Assembly: GCA_030752605.1 (NCBI GenBank)
Contig: JASMDX010000029.1
Span: forward strand, 1-64,000
Source: GCA-2731375 sp002731375
GTDB taxonomy: Bacteria > Pseudomonadota > Alphaproteobacteria > GCA-2731375
Reading direction: 5' to 3'
Length of the DNA: 64,000 nucleotides
The first letter of the stretch is position 1; every line of letters begins with the position of its first letter. The translations under genes were made by a program, and so were the position numbers. The notes below the pieces were generated by a model. The model saw only the letters and a program-made list of their open reading frames with translations, did no database searches and had not been told where the DNA came from. Of the stretch, positions 1 through 8,978 are shown piece by piece.

Positions 1-229
1 AAATAGCAATTAGTCAAAAAAATCGCAGGACCGTTTGAGCAAGTCCCTGTGCAGGGGACAGGAGGAACGGCGCAGCGTTTAGGGGGGGTGGGGGTGCGAA
101 AGAAGTCGGGGTAGAAGTAGGACCCATTCGTGCTCCAGGAAATGATGGAATTGGGGGAGTTCTCAGGGCTCCGAAAGTATACTTCTGTGTAGCCCGGCTG
201 TAGCCTGAAGATGTTGGTGGTCGTGAAAT

Positions 230-306
<77 letters not shown>

Positions 307-451
307 CAATACGTCCAGACAGCATTTGGCCAGAACGGGCGCAAGCTAGAAGATTTTGCGCCATATCGCAAGAGTGCGTTTGCCGGTCCATCCAGAACCG
401 TTGCCGCCAATGATAGATCGGCGATCCCATACCCCAACGGTTGTGCTAGAT

Positions 452-915
452 CTACGCCTCGGCCTCCTTACTAGAGATCAGGACCAGGAAAATATCCTCT
501 AGATCGCCTTCTTCTGGGGTCAGGTAGGCAATACCCAATCCTGCCCGATGGACAGCGGCGAGGATTTCGTCCGTGCGCCGCTCCGCTGGTGGCACGCCAT
601 ACAGGCCGGCCTGGAATTCCAACAATTCACGCGGCGTGAAAAAGCCGTCGCTATTGACCTCCTGGGGCACCACGCCAATGGCGCTGCCCGCCTGACGGCC
701 ATAGCGGTCAATGTCAAAATTTCCAATTCCCACCTCGCCCTGCTCTTTATCACCAGTCCGGCTAGAATATTGATCAAGATGGAGTTGCCAGCGCCCTTCG
801 GACCCAGCAGGCTGACAATCGCGCCCCTGGGAATATCCAGGTAAATACCGCGCAAGGCCTCCGCCACTTTACACCCGCCATAGGTCTTGCCCAGACCGCG
901 GGTCTTGATAGCCAA
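452..915 (-). pseudogene. Decayed ABC transporter ATP-binding protein
   Basis: The start (915) matches ATP-binding subunits of multidrug/ABC-2 type exporters: GLGKTYGG, then a Walker A region reading GPKGAGNS instead of GPNGAGKS, so the catalytic lysine is replaced by Asn. The reading frame shifts near 730 to a second frame that continues the same family (FDIDRYGRQA, GVVPQEVNSDGFFTPRELLE). After DEILAAV it jumps straight to the family's C-terminal end (AGLGIAYLTPEEGDLEDIFL). The ABC signature, Walker B and H-loop, normally about 190 residues, are missing. Three independent lesions (mutated Walker A, frameshift, large internal deletion) make this a dead gene. No permease is visible next to it. 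Confidence 0.85.
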
Positions 916-1148
916 ATCAGGCAGTGGCCGTGGCGGAGGATTGATACGGAACGGTGCTTGGCCATGGCGCGCCTGTTGATTGTCGGGCTGCAGCGGGTAT
1001 CATCCGCATGGAGCATTTTCAATGCCGCCGAATTATCCCCGACAGATGTTTGGAAGATTGTTCGGAACATGTTTGGCACACCCGCTTCCCTAACCACGAA
1101 GCCGGTTCCTCTGTTGGTCCGGGCCGCAAGGAAAGATTTGTTTAAAAA

Positions 1149-1340
1149 ATGGATAACGCCATAGTCAATGAAGCGCCGGAAACAATTGAAACCGATAATG
1201 CCACCGTCAGCTGCGATGGAGGCGGCGACGCCGCCATGGGCCATCCGATGGTTTATTTGAGCATGGGCACGAAAGCCTGGGTCGAATGCCCTTATTGTGA
1301 TCGTAAATACATTCTCAAGACGGGTGCGTCGGCACACTGA
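1149..1340 (+). CDS. zf-CHCC domain protein (NDUFS6-like zinc finger)
   Basis: This 63-residue protein has the zf-CHCC zinc-binding pattern: Cys22 in SCDGGG, His32 in GHP, and Cys47/Cys50 in ECPYCDRKY. The family includes the zinc finger of mitochondrial complex I subunit NDUFS6, and short alphaproteobacterial homologues of this size are common. A role in respiratory complex I assembly is inferred from the mitochondrial relative, not shown here. It lies just upstream of the redox regulators regB/regA on the same strand, but 46 bases separate them and a common transcript is not proven. The start is the only ATG that keeps the conserved body with a short variable N terminus. Confidence 0.85.
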   Translation: MDNAIVNEAPETIETDNATVSCDGGGDAAMGHPMVYLSMGTKAWVECPYCDRKYILKTGASAH

Positions 1341-1386
1341 GGGCTTCCCGCTGAAATCTCGGTGCCCGACGGTATCCGTTTAGCCT

Positions 1387-2754
1387 ATGATGCACACCAT
1401 GATGATGAGCAGCCGAATTACGCCAACCGGCCTGTCGCGCCCCGCCATGGGGCGGGTGCGGGTGCGCACTTTGTTGTTGACCAGGTGGTTGGCCATATTT
1501 GGCCAGCTGGCGGCGCTGCTAGTCATCAACAAATTAATGGCCTACGACCTGCCCATGCTGCCCGCAATGGCGACCATTGCCGCTTCGGCGGCGGTCAACC
1601 TGTGGATCTTGGCGCGTCATAAGTTGAGCGAATGGCATCATGATGGAGCCGCCGCCATCTATCTCGCTTTTGATATCCTGCAGCTGGCAGCGCTGCTCTA
1701 CCTGACCGGCGGCCTGGATAATCCCTTCGCCTTGCTGTTTCTGGTGCCGGTAACCATCTCGGCCACGATCCTCAGCTTGCGCAGCACCATCCTGCTTGGT
1801 CTCCTGGCGCTGGTTTGCGTCTCACTGCTGGCGCTATTCCATTTGCCCCTGCCTTGGCCCGCACCGGGATTTGAGCTGCCGCAAATCTATGCCGCGGCGA
1901 TATGGGTTTCACTGACATTGGGCACGGTCTTCTTGATGTTTTATGCCTGGCGGGTGGCTGAAGAGACCCGGCGCATGGCGGACGCCCTGGCCGCGACCCA
2001 GGCGCATCTGTCACAGGAACGGGAGTTATCAGCCTTGGGCGGCCTAGCGGCAGCGGCGGCCCACGAACTGGGTACACCGTTGGGCACCATCGCTTTGATT
2101 TCCAAGGAATTGTTGCATACGCAGCCGTTGGACAGCGAGGCCCATACGGATTTGGAGATCCTGAATGGCGAGATCGTGCGCTGCCGGGAGATCCTGGCCA
2201 GTTTGGCCCGCAACCCTTCCGCTGGCACCGATCCGGCGGTATCGAAAATGACCTTTGACGCCTTATTGACGGATATGGCGGCCCGCTATGGCGATGCTGA
2301 CACGACCGTGGTGGTGACCGTCAAGGCCAATGTCGATCCCCCCTTGATCAAACGCAGTCCCGAACTGGTGCAGGGTCTGGGAAATCTGATCGAAAATGCC
2401 ACGGAGTTCGCCCAGGACCAGGTTGATCTGGAGTTTACCTGGGGCGAAGACCAGGTGGAGTTGTCGATCAGTGATGATGGCCCTGGTTTCGCGGCAAATA
2501 TTCTCGGTTTGTTGGGCGACCCTTATATCTCCACCCGGCCCGGCAGCGGCCGCATGGGGTTGGGCGTTTTCATCTCGAAGACCTTGCTGGAGCGAACCGG
2601 CGCCTCCCTGCATTTCTTTAACCGGCGGCAAGGCTTGGGCGCAACGGTTGTTATTCGCTGGCCAAGGCACATAATAGACCTCTCAATTGATAATTTCGGC
2701 AACGGAGCGGTTGAGGGCGGGCAATTGCAACAAGCGAGCCAAGGGGAATACTGA
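1387..2754 (+). CDS. regB: Redox-sensing histidine kinase RegB/PrrB family
   Basis: Membrane sensor kinase of the global redox-response system that phosphorylates RegA. The first 190 residues hold about six hydrophobic helices and the quinone-binding heptapeptide GGLDNPF (108-114), a hallmark of RegB. The H-box is AAAHELGTPLGTIAL with phospho-acceptor His226. Cys266 in the sequence EIVRCREIL occupies the position of the redox-active cysteine of Rhodobacter RegB. The ATPase part has the N box (NLIENATEFA), G1 (SDDGPGF) and a G2-like GRMGLGVFISK. Length (455) fits the family. The cognate regulator starts 2 bases after the stop. Several Met codons near the N terminus leave the exact start uncertain by a few residues. 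Confidence 0.94.
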   Translation: MMHTMMMSSRITPTGLSRPAMGRVRVRTLLLTRWLAIFGQLAALLVINKLMAYDLPMLPAMATIAASAAVNLWILARHKLSEWHHDGAAAIYLAFDILQLAALLYLTGGLDNPFALLFLVPVTISATILSLRSTILLGLLALVCVSLLALFHLPLPWPAPGFELPQIYAAAIWVSLTLGTVFLMFYAWRVAEETRRMADALAATQAHLSQERELSALGGLAAAAAHELGTPLGTIALISKELLHTQPLDSEAHTDLEILNGEIVRCREILASLARNPSAGTDPAVSKMTFDALLTDMAARYGDADTTVVVTVKANVDPPLIKRSPELVQGLGNLIENATEFAQDQVDLEFTWGEDQVELSISDDGPGFAANILGLLGDPYISTRPGSGRMGLGVFISKTLLERTGASLHFFNRRQGLGATVVIRWPRHIIDLSIDNFGNGAVEGGQLQQASQGEY

Positions 2755-2756
2755 CG

Positions 2757-3320
2757 ATGCAAGGCGAAGGGTCTGGTGGAGCCGGGGCGGACGTGACGCG
2801 CTCCCTACTATTGGTCGATGATGATCAAGTTTGGCTGCAACGTCTGGCCGTGGCCATGGAGCGCCGCGGCTTTGCCGTTATCACGGCCAGTTCGGTGCAG
2901 GATGCCATCGCCCTGGCCCGCGAACATGCCCCGGACTATGCCGTGATTGATCTTCGCCTGGAAGACGGCAGCGGCCTTGACGTGGTCGGTGTCCTGCGCG
3001 GGGTCCGCCCTAACGGCCGCATCATCATGCTGACCGGCTATGGCAATATAGCGACCGCCGTGGCGGCGGTGAAGCTTGGCGCCGTCGACTACCTATCCAA
3101 ACCGGTGGACGCCGATGCGATCGAAGCGGCACTGTTGGCCGGTGATGGCGAAAATCCGGCCCCGCCCGAGCGGCCGATGTCCGCCGACCGCGTGCGCTGG
3201 GAGCATATCCAGCGGGTTTATGAATTGTGCAACCGTAACGTTTCCGAGACTGCCCGGCAGTTGAACATGCACCGGCGCACCCTGCAACGCATCCTGGCCA
3301 AACGCTCGCCCAAGGAGTAG
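2757..3320 (+). CDS. regA: Response regulator RegA/PrrA family
   Basis: DNA-binding response regulator partnered with RegB. The receiver domain has the acidic pocket (VDDD, 20-23), phospho-acceptor Asp65 in VIDLRLEDGSG, Thr in MLTGYGN and Lys in LSKPVD. The C-terminal Fis-type helix-turn-helix (VSETARQLNMHRRTLQRIL) is close to invariant among RegA/PrrA/ActR proteins. At 187 residues it matches the family. It follows regB with almost no gap, so the two are surely co-transcribed. In relatives the pair controls aerobic/anaerobic energy metabolism, and the targets here cannot be read from the window. It faces the PTS operon tail to tail. Confidence 0.94.
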   Translation: MQGEGSGGAGADVTRSLLLVDDDQVWLQRLAVAMERRGFAVITASSVQDAIALAREHAPDYAVIDLRLEDGSGLDVVGVLRGVRPNGRIIMLTGYGNIATAVAAVKLGAVDYLSKPVDADAIEAALLAGDGENPAPPERPMSADRVRWEHIQRVYELCNRNVSETARQLNMHRRTLQRILAKRSPKE

Positions 3321-3350
3321 CGCCAGGAGGCGATGCGGACTGGCTTGGCG

Positions 3351-3369
3351 TTTCCGTATCAAACGGAAA
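3351..3369. terminator. Hairpin between convergent regA and HPr genes
   Basis: A perfect 7-bp stem (TTTCCGT / ACGGAAA) with a 5-base loop lies in the 53-base gap between the two convergent stop codons. It has no clear U-run on either side, so a bidirectional terminator is plausible but weakly supported. Confidence 0.3.
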
Positions 3370-3373
3370 GGCA

Positions 3374-3652
3374 TCAGTCTTCGTCGAATTTGTTATCGGT
3401 TAGCACCGCCAGGGCGGCGATGGCCTCGGCGGCATCGGCGCCCGTGGCGCGGACCTCGATCTCCGTGCCAGGCGCCGCCGCCAACATCATCAAGCCCATG
3501 ATGGAGCGGCCCGGCACTTCAACCCCCTGCCGGGTCACAAATATTTTGGCCTCAAAACATTCGGCGCAATTGACGAACTTGGCCGCCGCGCGGGCGTGTA
3601 GGCCGCGTTGGTTGATAACGTGGAGGGTTCGGCGAACCGTATCGTTACTCAC
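3374..3652 (-). CDS. HPr phosphocarrier protein of the regulatory PTS
   Basis: Small phosphotransfer protein. His19 in NQRGLHARAA is the phosphorylation site used by EI, and Ser50 in GRSIMGLMML is the regulatory serine targeted by HPr kinase. Length 92 is typical. It is the last gene of hprK-rapZ-EIIA-HPr and overlaps the EIIA gene by 4 bases (ATGA), which suggests translational coupling. No sugar permease (EIIBC) and no EI gene are nearby. This agrees with the incomplete, regulatory PTS of alphaproteobacteria, where EI is often encoded just downstream or elsewhere. Confidence 0.93.
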   Translation of the reverse strand: MSNDTVRRTLHVINQRGLHARAAAKFVNCAECFEAKIFVTRQGVEVPGRSIMGLMMLAAAPGTEIEVRATGADAAEAIAALAVLTDNKFDED

Positions 3653-4053
3653 TTGTCGCCTTGCAATAAAATGGAAGCGACATTGATGTATTTGCGGCCC
3701 GATTCCTGGGCCTTGGCCACGGCGCCGTGTAAATCGATCTCCTGGCGTACCTTGGCCAGCTTGATCAGCATGGGCAGGTTCATGCCCGCGATGACCTCCA
3801 CGTTGGCGCGGTCCAACAGGGATATGGCGAGATTGGACGGTGTGCCGCCGAACATGTCGGTCAACAGAATAACCCCATTGCCCGTATCCACATCGTCCAC
3901 CGCCTGTACGATCTCCTTGCGGCGCTGTTCCATATCATCATCCGGACCAATACTGACAGCGCGGATGGCCTCTTGCGGACCCACCACATGCTCCGTGGCG
4001 GCGATGAATTCATCCGCCAAACGGCCATGGGTCACTAAAACCATGCCAATCAT
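3649..4053 (-). CDS. PTS EIIA component, mannose/fructose type (ManX-like)
   Basis: Cytosolic 134-residue EIIA domain of the mannose/sorbose class. The expected phospho-His is His9 in VLVTHGRLA, and the family motif ILLTDMFGGTPSN is present. No fused IIB domain or transport subunit is encoded here, so a regulatory role (receiving phosphate from HPr) is more likely than sugar uptake. It sits between rapZ (74-base gap) and HPr (4-base overlap), the usual alphaproteobacterial arrangement. Confidence 0.92.
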   Translation of the reverse strand: MIGMVLVTHGRLADEFIAATEHVVGPQEAIRAVSIGPDDDMEQRRKEIVQAVDDVDTGNGVILLTDMFGGTPSNLAISLLDRANVEVIAGMNLPMLIKLAKVRQEIDLHGAVAKAQESGRKYINVASILLQGDK

Positions 4054-4127
4054 TTATTGCCAGTCCCCCTCGGGCATTGTTTGGGAATTCGTTGGGCATC
4101 CGCTGAACATCTAATTGTCAACTCCGT

Positions 4128-5054
4128 TTACTGCTTGTCTGCATCGCGGTGGCGTACTTGTACTTCATGGCCTGCCGCCGTCAACCGCCGTGTCAATTCC
4201 TCGGCTGAAAAAACCGAACGGTGACGGCCACCCGTACAACCAATTGCCACCGTCAAATAGCTTTTTCCTTCCCGTTGATAAAGCGGTAAAAGAGTCTCCA
4301 GCATCTGGCTCAAGGATGCCAGAAATGGCTCGCAAGCCGGGTCGGCGGCGACATAGGCGCCAACGCCTGGGTCCCGGCCCGTCAAGGGCCGCAATTCTTC
4401 CACATAATGAGGATTGGCCAGGAAGCGCACATCAAAGACCAGATCCGCCTCCCGGGGCAGGCCTTGCCGATACGAAAACGATAACACGGATACCGCCAGA
4501 TTGGGCGCATTGAACAGGCGAAAATGGCCGCCGACCAAGGCCCGCAATTCACCCGCGGTGAGATTGGATGTATCGATCAAAAGATCGGCCCGGTCCCTGA
4601 TTGGCGCCAGCAATTGCCGCTCCCGCATGATGCCGTCCATCACGGGGCGGTCTTCGCCAAGGGGATGACGGCGCCGGGTCTCGGTAAAGCGGCGGGCCAG
4701 GACCTCGTTATCACAGTCCAGAAAAATCACGTTCATATCGATATCGCCGCGCGCCGCTAGCGGGGCTGTCGCCTGATCGAAGGCCTTGGCGGAGAAACTC
4801 CGCTGACGAAAATCCACGGCGATGGCAATGGCACGCTCGCTGCCGCCCCGCTGTTGGGTCAGTGGATACAGCAGGCTTTCGATCAGGGAGAGGGGCAGGT
4901 TATCAATCGCCTCATAGCCCACGTCCTCCAACGCCTTCAGGGACAGCGTCCGGCCGGCGCCCGAAAGCCCGGTAATCAGCGCCAGGCGTACCCGTGGCCG
5001 CATACCCTCCCTTGGCGGGGTGTCTTGCTGTTTCCTTGGAGCCTTTGCCGTCAT
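4128..5054 (-). CDS. rapZ: RapZ family nucleotide-binding protein
   Basis: P-loop protein of the RapZ/YvcJ family. The N terminus carries a Walker A variant GLSGAGRT (residues 29-36) followed by the family signature ALEDVGYEAIDNLP. The C-terminal half has the conserved VAIGCTGGRHRSV block. In enterobacteria RapZ controls amino-sugar synthesis by guiding RNase E to a small RNA; whether that holds in alphaproteobacteria is unknown. At 308 residues it is slightly longer than usual because of a charged N-terminal extension. The start overlaps the hprK stop by 4 bases, tying it to the PTS regulatory operon. Confidence 0.93.
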   Translation of the reverse strand: MTAKAPRKQQDTPPREGMRPRVRLALITGLSGAGRTLSLKALEDVGYEAIDNLPLSLIESLLYPLTQQRGGSERAIAIAVDFRQRSFSAKAFDQATAPLAARGDIDMNVIFLDCDNEVLARRFTETRRRHPLGEDRPVMDGIMRERQLLAPIRDRADLLIDTSNLTAGELRALVGGHFRLFNAPNLAVSVLSFSYRQGLPREADLVFDVRFLANPHYVEELRPLTGRDPGVGAYVAADPACEPFLASLSQMLETLLPLYQREGKSYLTVAIGCTGGRHRSVFSAEELTRRLTAAGHEVQVRHRDADKQ

Positions 5055-5491
5055 GACCGCAAAATATCCTCATCAAGGACACGCACCAGCAGCGCGGCCT
5101 TGTCCGGCGCCGAAGCTTCGAATGGGGCACATGGGTATAGCGGTAGGCTAACGCCGTCAATCGTGCAGGTCGCCGCCTCCGGCAGGCGCGGCACATCGGC
5201 ACTGTTACGCAGATCCAAAACCAAGCGCAGCTGCACCTCTTCCAGCGCATCGAGACGGATGATGCCGAGGCCGCGCACCTCGATCAAGCTCGCGATCGAG
5301 GCTGGTGCTTGGGCCCATAATTCATTTCCACGGCGGCTCAGTTGAACTTGATCATCGGCCACCAACCATGCATCCAAATGGGCCTGGCCCAGCAGGCGCA
5401 AGGCCAGGTCCGATTTGCCCGACCCTGGCGCACCTCGCAGCAGTACGCCGCAAGATCCGATGGCGACACAGGTTCCGTGTATCAAGCTCAT
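5051..5491 (-). CDS. hprK: HPr kinase/phosphorylase, short alphaproteobacterial form
   Basis: This 146-residue protein corresponds only to the catalytic C-terminal domain of Firmicute HPrK and lacks the N-terminal domain, as is normal in alphaproteobacteria. Visible motifs are the P-loop GAPGSGKSDLA (20-30), ADDQV with the catalytic acidic residue, and the HPrK signature region EVRGLGII. It would phosphorylate the Ser of HPr encoded three genes downstream. It is the first gene of the operon. A chvG/chvI-type two-component pair often sits upstream in relatives, but here the upstream neighbour is argB, transcribed in the same direction 123 bases away. Confidence 0.92.
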   Translation of the reverse strand: MSLIHGTCVAIGSCGVLLRGAPGSGKSDLALRLLGQAHLDAWLVADDQVQLSRRGNELWAQAPASIASLIEVRGLGIIRLDALEEVQLRLVLDLRNSADVPRLPEAATCTIDGVSLPLYPCAPFEASAPDKAALLVRVLDEDILRS

Positions 5492-5614
5492 TACGGCAAC
5501 AAGACTGCGCTCTTGGCTTTAGTTATGCAACAACCTTAGGCGCTACCATGAAGCACCCTAATAGCCTATCGTTGATAGTTGTTCGCAGGGCTATAACCAC
5601 GGCGCCGGATTTCT

Positions 5615-6511
5615 TCAGCCTTCGATCATAGTGCCAACGCCGGCGGCGGTGAAGGCTTCTAACAGCAGCACATGCGGCAGGCGGCCATCCAGGATGTGAG
5701 CCGCACCGACGCCTTGGGCCACGGCGCTAAGACAGGTCTCCAGCTTCGGGATCATGCCGCCCTTGATGACGCCGTCGCGAGTCAACTGATCCGCCTGATC
5801 CGCCGTCATCTTCGAGATCAGCTCGCCGTCGCCATCCAGTACCCCAGCGATGTCCGTCAGCATCACAAGCTTGGATGCCTTCAAGGTCTCGGCGATCTTG
5901 CCGGCCGCCGTGTCGGCATTGATGTTATAGGTCTCGCCGTTCTCGCCCACGCCAATGGGGGCGATTACAGGTATCAGGTCCGATTGTGCAAAGGTCTGCA
6001 ACAAAGTGGGGTTGATCCGCACCGGTTCACCGACGAAGCCCAGGTCCAGGACTTTTTCAATGTTGGAATCGGGATCCTGGGTGGTGCGTTTCAATTGCCG
6101 TGCCTCGATCAGGCGGCCGTCCTTGCCCGAGATGCCGACCGCGACGCCCCCCGCGCCATTGATCGCCGTCACCACCGCCTTGTTGATGGAGCCCGACAAC
6201 ACCATCTCGACAATATCTACGGTGTCGGCATCGGTGACGCGCAGGCCGTCGATAAACGAGCTTTGAATTTTCAGACGCTCCAGCATGGCGCCGATCTGCG
6301 GCCCGCCGCCGTGCACCACCACCGGGTTGATGCCGACCTGTTTCATCAACACCACATCGCGGGCGAACTGATCCGCCAGCGCCGTATCACCCATGGCATG
6401 GCCGCCATATTTGATAACGAACGTCTGCCCAGTGAAGCGGCGCATATAAGGGAGCGCCTCGGCCAGGGTGCGGGCGGTGTGCAATTGATCTTCGTGTTGT
6501 TGGTCAGTCAT
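5615..6511 (-). CDS. argB: Acetylglutamate kinase
   Basis: Second step of arginine biosynthesis, phosphorylating N-acetylglutamate. Motifs are FVIKYGGHAMGD near residue 34 (catalytic Lys), VVVHGGGPQIG (substrate/ATP loop), and C-terminal ADTAAGKIAETLKASKLVMLTDIAGV and GGMIPKLE. Length 298 is standard. An open frame extends 39 codons further upstream into ysxC, but the ATG in front of TDQQHEDQ gives the family length and clears the ysxC stop, so it was chosen. It is the last gene of the rpmH operon, 19 bases after ysxC. Confidence 0.95.
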   Translation of the reverse strand: MTDQQHEDQLHTARTLAEALPYMRRFTGQTFVIKYGGHAMGDTALADQFARDVVLMKQVGINPVVVHGGGPQIGAMLERLKIQSSFIDGLRVTDADTVDIVEMVLSGSINKAVVTAINGAGGVAVGISGKDGRLIEARQLKRTTQDPDSNIEKVLDLGFVGEPVRINPTLLQTFAQSDLIPVIAPIGVGENGETYNINADTAAGKIAETLKASKLVMLTDIAGVLDGDGELISKMTADQADQLTRDGVIKGGMIPKLETCLSAVAQGVGAAHILDGRLPHVLLLEAFTAAGVGTMIEG

Positions 6512-6530
6512 GATACTGTTTTTAGCGTAC

Positions 6531-7196
6531 TCATTCTTTATCCGCCAGCGCAGCGATGGAGGTGCGGGCCGCTTCGAGGCCCAGCTGCTTGGCGGCTGAA
6601 GTTGCCAGAATTTCCGGATGGGCGGCACCGTGCCGGGCGATCTCCGTCGCCACCCCTTGCTCGATCTTGGCCAGGGCGCCAGCCTTTTCCTTGTCCACCT
6701 TGGTCAAAACGACTTGATAGACCACCGCCGCATTGTCCAACACCTCCATCACCTTGCGGTCCGGCGCGCCGATGCCGCGCCGGGCATCGATCAACAGGCA
6801 GACCCGGCGCAGATTGATCCGGCCTTTCAAATAATCCTCGATTAACTGATTCCAGCGTGCGATCTCTTCCTTGCCGGCCCTGGCATAGCCATAGCCGGGT
6901 AGATCCACCAACATCAATTCCCCACCCAAACGGAAGAAATTAACCTCCCGCGTCCGCCCCGGCGTGTTCGAGGTCCGGGCCAGGGAGTTGCGGTTGGTCA
7001 GGGCGTTCAGAAAGCTGGATTTTCCAACGTTGGAGCGGCCGGCAAAGGCGACCTCGGGTAGTTCCGCCTTGGGCAGATCCGCCTCGGTGCGCACGCCCAT
7101 AACGAATTCGCATTCCTGGGTGAATAGCAGCCGGCCCCGCTCGATAGCGGCCGCCGCCGTGGCCGCATCGTCAGCGTTGGCAAATTCCTCTGCCAT
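6531..7196 (-). CDS. engB: Ribosome biogenesis GTPase YihA/YsxC/EngB
   Basis: Essential GTPase for large-subunit ribosome assembly. It shows G1 GRSNVGKSS (53-61), the G2 threonine in NTPGRTREVNFF, G3 DLPGYGYA, G4 TKVDK and G5 TSA. Length 221 fits. Its start codon directly abuts the yidC stop codon, so it is translated from the same message. The position between yidC and argB is conserved in many alphaproteobacteria. Confidence 0.95.
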   Translation of the reverse strand: MAEEFANADDAATAAAAIERGRLLFTQECEFVMGVRTEADLPKAELPEVAFAGRSNVGKSSFLNALTNRNSLARTSNTPGRTREVNFFRLGGELMLVDLPGYGYARAGKEEIARWNQLIEDYLKGRINLRRVCLLIDARRGIGAPDRKVMEVLDNAAVVYQVVLTKVDKEKAGALAKIEQGVATEIARHGAAHPEILATSAAKQLGLEAARTSIAALADKE

Positions 7197-8978
7197 CTAC
7201 TTCGGCTTAATCGGCACGCCCATGCGCTTCATGATGATGTATTGTTGGGTCACTGAAAGCAGGTTGTTCCAGGTCCAATAGATCACCAGGCCGGCGGGGA
7301 AACTGCCAAGCAAGAAGGTAAAGAACAGCGGCATGAATAGGAAAATCTTGGCCTGCACCGGATCGGCGGGCTGGGGGTTCAGCAATTGCTGGGCATACAT
7401 GGAGATACCCATGAAGACGGGCCAGATGCCGATCAGCAGGAACTGCGGTGGGTCCCAGGGAATGGCGCCGAATAGGGTGACAAGATACATCGGGTCAGGT
7501 GCGGAGAGATCGTGGATCCAGCCAAAGAACGGCTGATGGCGCATCTCGATGGTCACGAACATGACCTTGTAGAGCGCAAAGAACACCGGGATCTGCAACA
7601 TGATCGGCAGACAACCCGAGGCGGGATTGACCTTTTCCTTCTTGTACAGGGCCATCATTTCCTGGTTCATCTTTGTCCGGTCGCCGCCATGGCGCTCCTT
7701 GAGCTTGGTCATTTCCGGCTGCAGGGCCTTCATCTTGGACATGGACTTGTAGGATTTGTTGGCGAGCGGGAAGAAGATCGCCTTGACACAAACGGTCAGC
7801 AACAGGATCGCCAGACCGAAATTGCCCAGCATCTTGAAAAAATAGTCCAGGACGAAAAACAGCGGCTTGGTCAGGAAATAGAACCAGCCGAAATCCACCG
7901 CTAGATCAAAGCGGGCAATGCCTAGTTGTACTTCATAGCGGTCAAGGAGGTTGACCTCCTTGGCGCCGACGAAGATATGGCTCACCGTCTGCGCCGTGGC
8001 GCCCGGCGCGATCACTTGCGGCGCCTGGGTCATGAAGTCGGCCTGGTAGGTATCCTGTTTGTTTGGCTGGCTATAACGGAACGTGCCCGTATACGGCTCC
8101 TTCTGATCGGGGATCAGCGCGGCCAGCCAATATTTGTCGGTGATGCCAATCCAGCCGCCGGTGCTCTTCGTGGCGTCCGCCGGGCCTTCCTGCAGATCGT
8201 CATAATCGACCTCTTTCAAGGTATCGTTAAAGACCGCCAGGGGACCTTCATGCAGGATATAGAAGCCCAATGTATCGGGTGTATGCGTACGCGCTATACG
8301 GCCATAGGGGTGGGTTGAAATGGCCTGGGTGGAACTGTTCTCCACCCGCTGGGTCACTGTCATCATAAAATTGTCATCGATTTCGATGACTTGGATGAAA
8401 CGCACACCCTGGCCGTTGTCCCAGCTCAAGGTCAGGGGCCGGGACGGCTGCACGGAGGGGTGGTCGGCCTGCCAGACGGTTTTGCTGTCGGGTACCTTTA
8501 GCTCGCCGATGGGGATCCAGCCAAACTGGCCAAAATAGGGCCGTGGCGCGTCTTGCGGCGAAAACAGGGTGACAGCGGGACTGCCGTCGTCAATCGTCGT
8601 CTTGTAATCCAACAGGGTCAAATCATCGATGCGGCCGCCCTTGAGGGCTATGGAGCCGCCCAGCCGTGCACCATTGACGGGTACGCGCGGCAATCGTTTC
8701 AATGCCGCGTTCCGGGTGGCACCAGGTGCTGCGTGCATGGCGGGTGCGCCGGGTATGCTGCCTGTGGTAGGTGCGCCAGGGGCGCCCGACTGCGCCGGCG
8801 CGGTGGGGATAAGCGAACCGTCCGGGCCTTGGCTGGCTTCCTTCGCCTGCTCTGCCGCTTGTTGTTCCGCCAACCGCTGCATGCGTTCCTGCCTCGGCGC
8901 CTCGAAAAAGAATTGAAAGCCGAGCAGAATAGCCAGGGACAGGCCGATGGCGATAATTAGATTACGTTGATCAGACAT
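7197..8978 (-). CDS. yidC: Membrane protein insertase YidC
   Basis: Inner-membrane insertase (593 residues, Gram-negative long form). It has an N-terminal anchor (LIIAIGLSLAILLGFQFFF), a Pro/Ala/Gly-rich linker (about 50-85), a large periplasmic beta domain (about 100-370) and five C-terminal transmembrane segments. These include the conserved NFGLAILLLTVCVKAIFFPL segment, the cytoplasmic MKALQPEMTKLKERHGGDRTKMNQE hairpin and the QIPVFFALYKV segment. The start overlaps the end of yidD by 8 bases. It works with SRP/Sec to insert respiratory and ATP synthase subunits. Confidence 0.97.
   Translation of the reverse strand: MSDQRNLIIAIGLSLAILLGFQFFFEAPRQERMQRLAEQQAAEQAKEASQGPDGSLIPTAPAQSGAPGAPTTGSIPGAPAMHAAPGATRNAALKRLPRVPVNGARLGGSIALKGGRIDDLTLLDYKTTIDDGSPAVTLFSPQDAPRPYFGQFGWIPIGELKVPDSKTVWQADHPSVQPSRPLTLSWDNGQGVRFIQVIEIDDNFMMTVTQRVENSSTQAISTHPYGRIARTHTPDTLGFYILHEGPLAVFNDTLKEVDYDDLQEGPADATKSTGGWIGITDKYWLAALIPDQKEPYTGTFRYSQPNKQDTYQADFMTQAPQVIAPGATAQTVSHIFVGAKEVNLLDRYEVQLGIARFDLAVDFGWFYFLTKPLFFVLDYFFKMLGNFGLAILLLTVCVKAIFFPLANKSYKSMSKMKALQPEMTKLKERHGGDRTKMNQEMMALYKKEKVNPASGCLPIMLQIPVFFALYKVMFVTIEMRHQPFFGWIHDLSAPDPMYLVTLFGAIPWDPPQFLLIGIWPVFMGISMYAQQLLNPQPADPVQAKIFLFMPLFFTFLLGSFPAGLVIYWTWNNLLSVTQQYIIMKRMGVPIKPK

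Noticed and set aside
82..111. G-rich run resembling a G-quadruplex
   Set aside because: Only three good G-tracts and no gene or promoter nearby to give it a role; left as composition only.
958..1164. 68-codon plus-strand frame before the zf-CHCC gene
   Set aside because: No ribosome-binding site, no recognisable domain, overlaps the zf-CHCC start.
5672..6817. 381-codon plus-strand open frame opposite argB and engB
   Set aside because: Mirror frame of strongly conserved genes; composition is Arg/His/Gln-rich with no domain.
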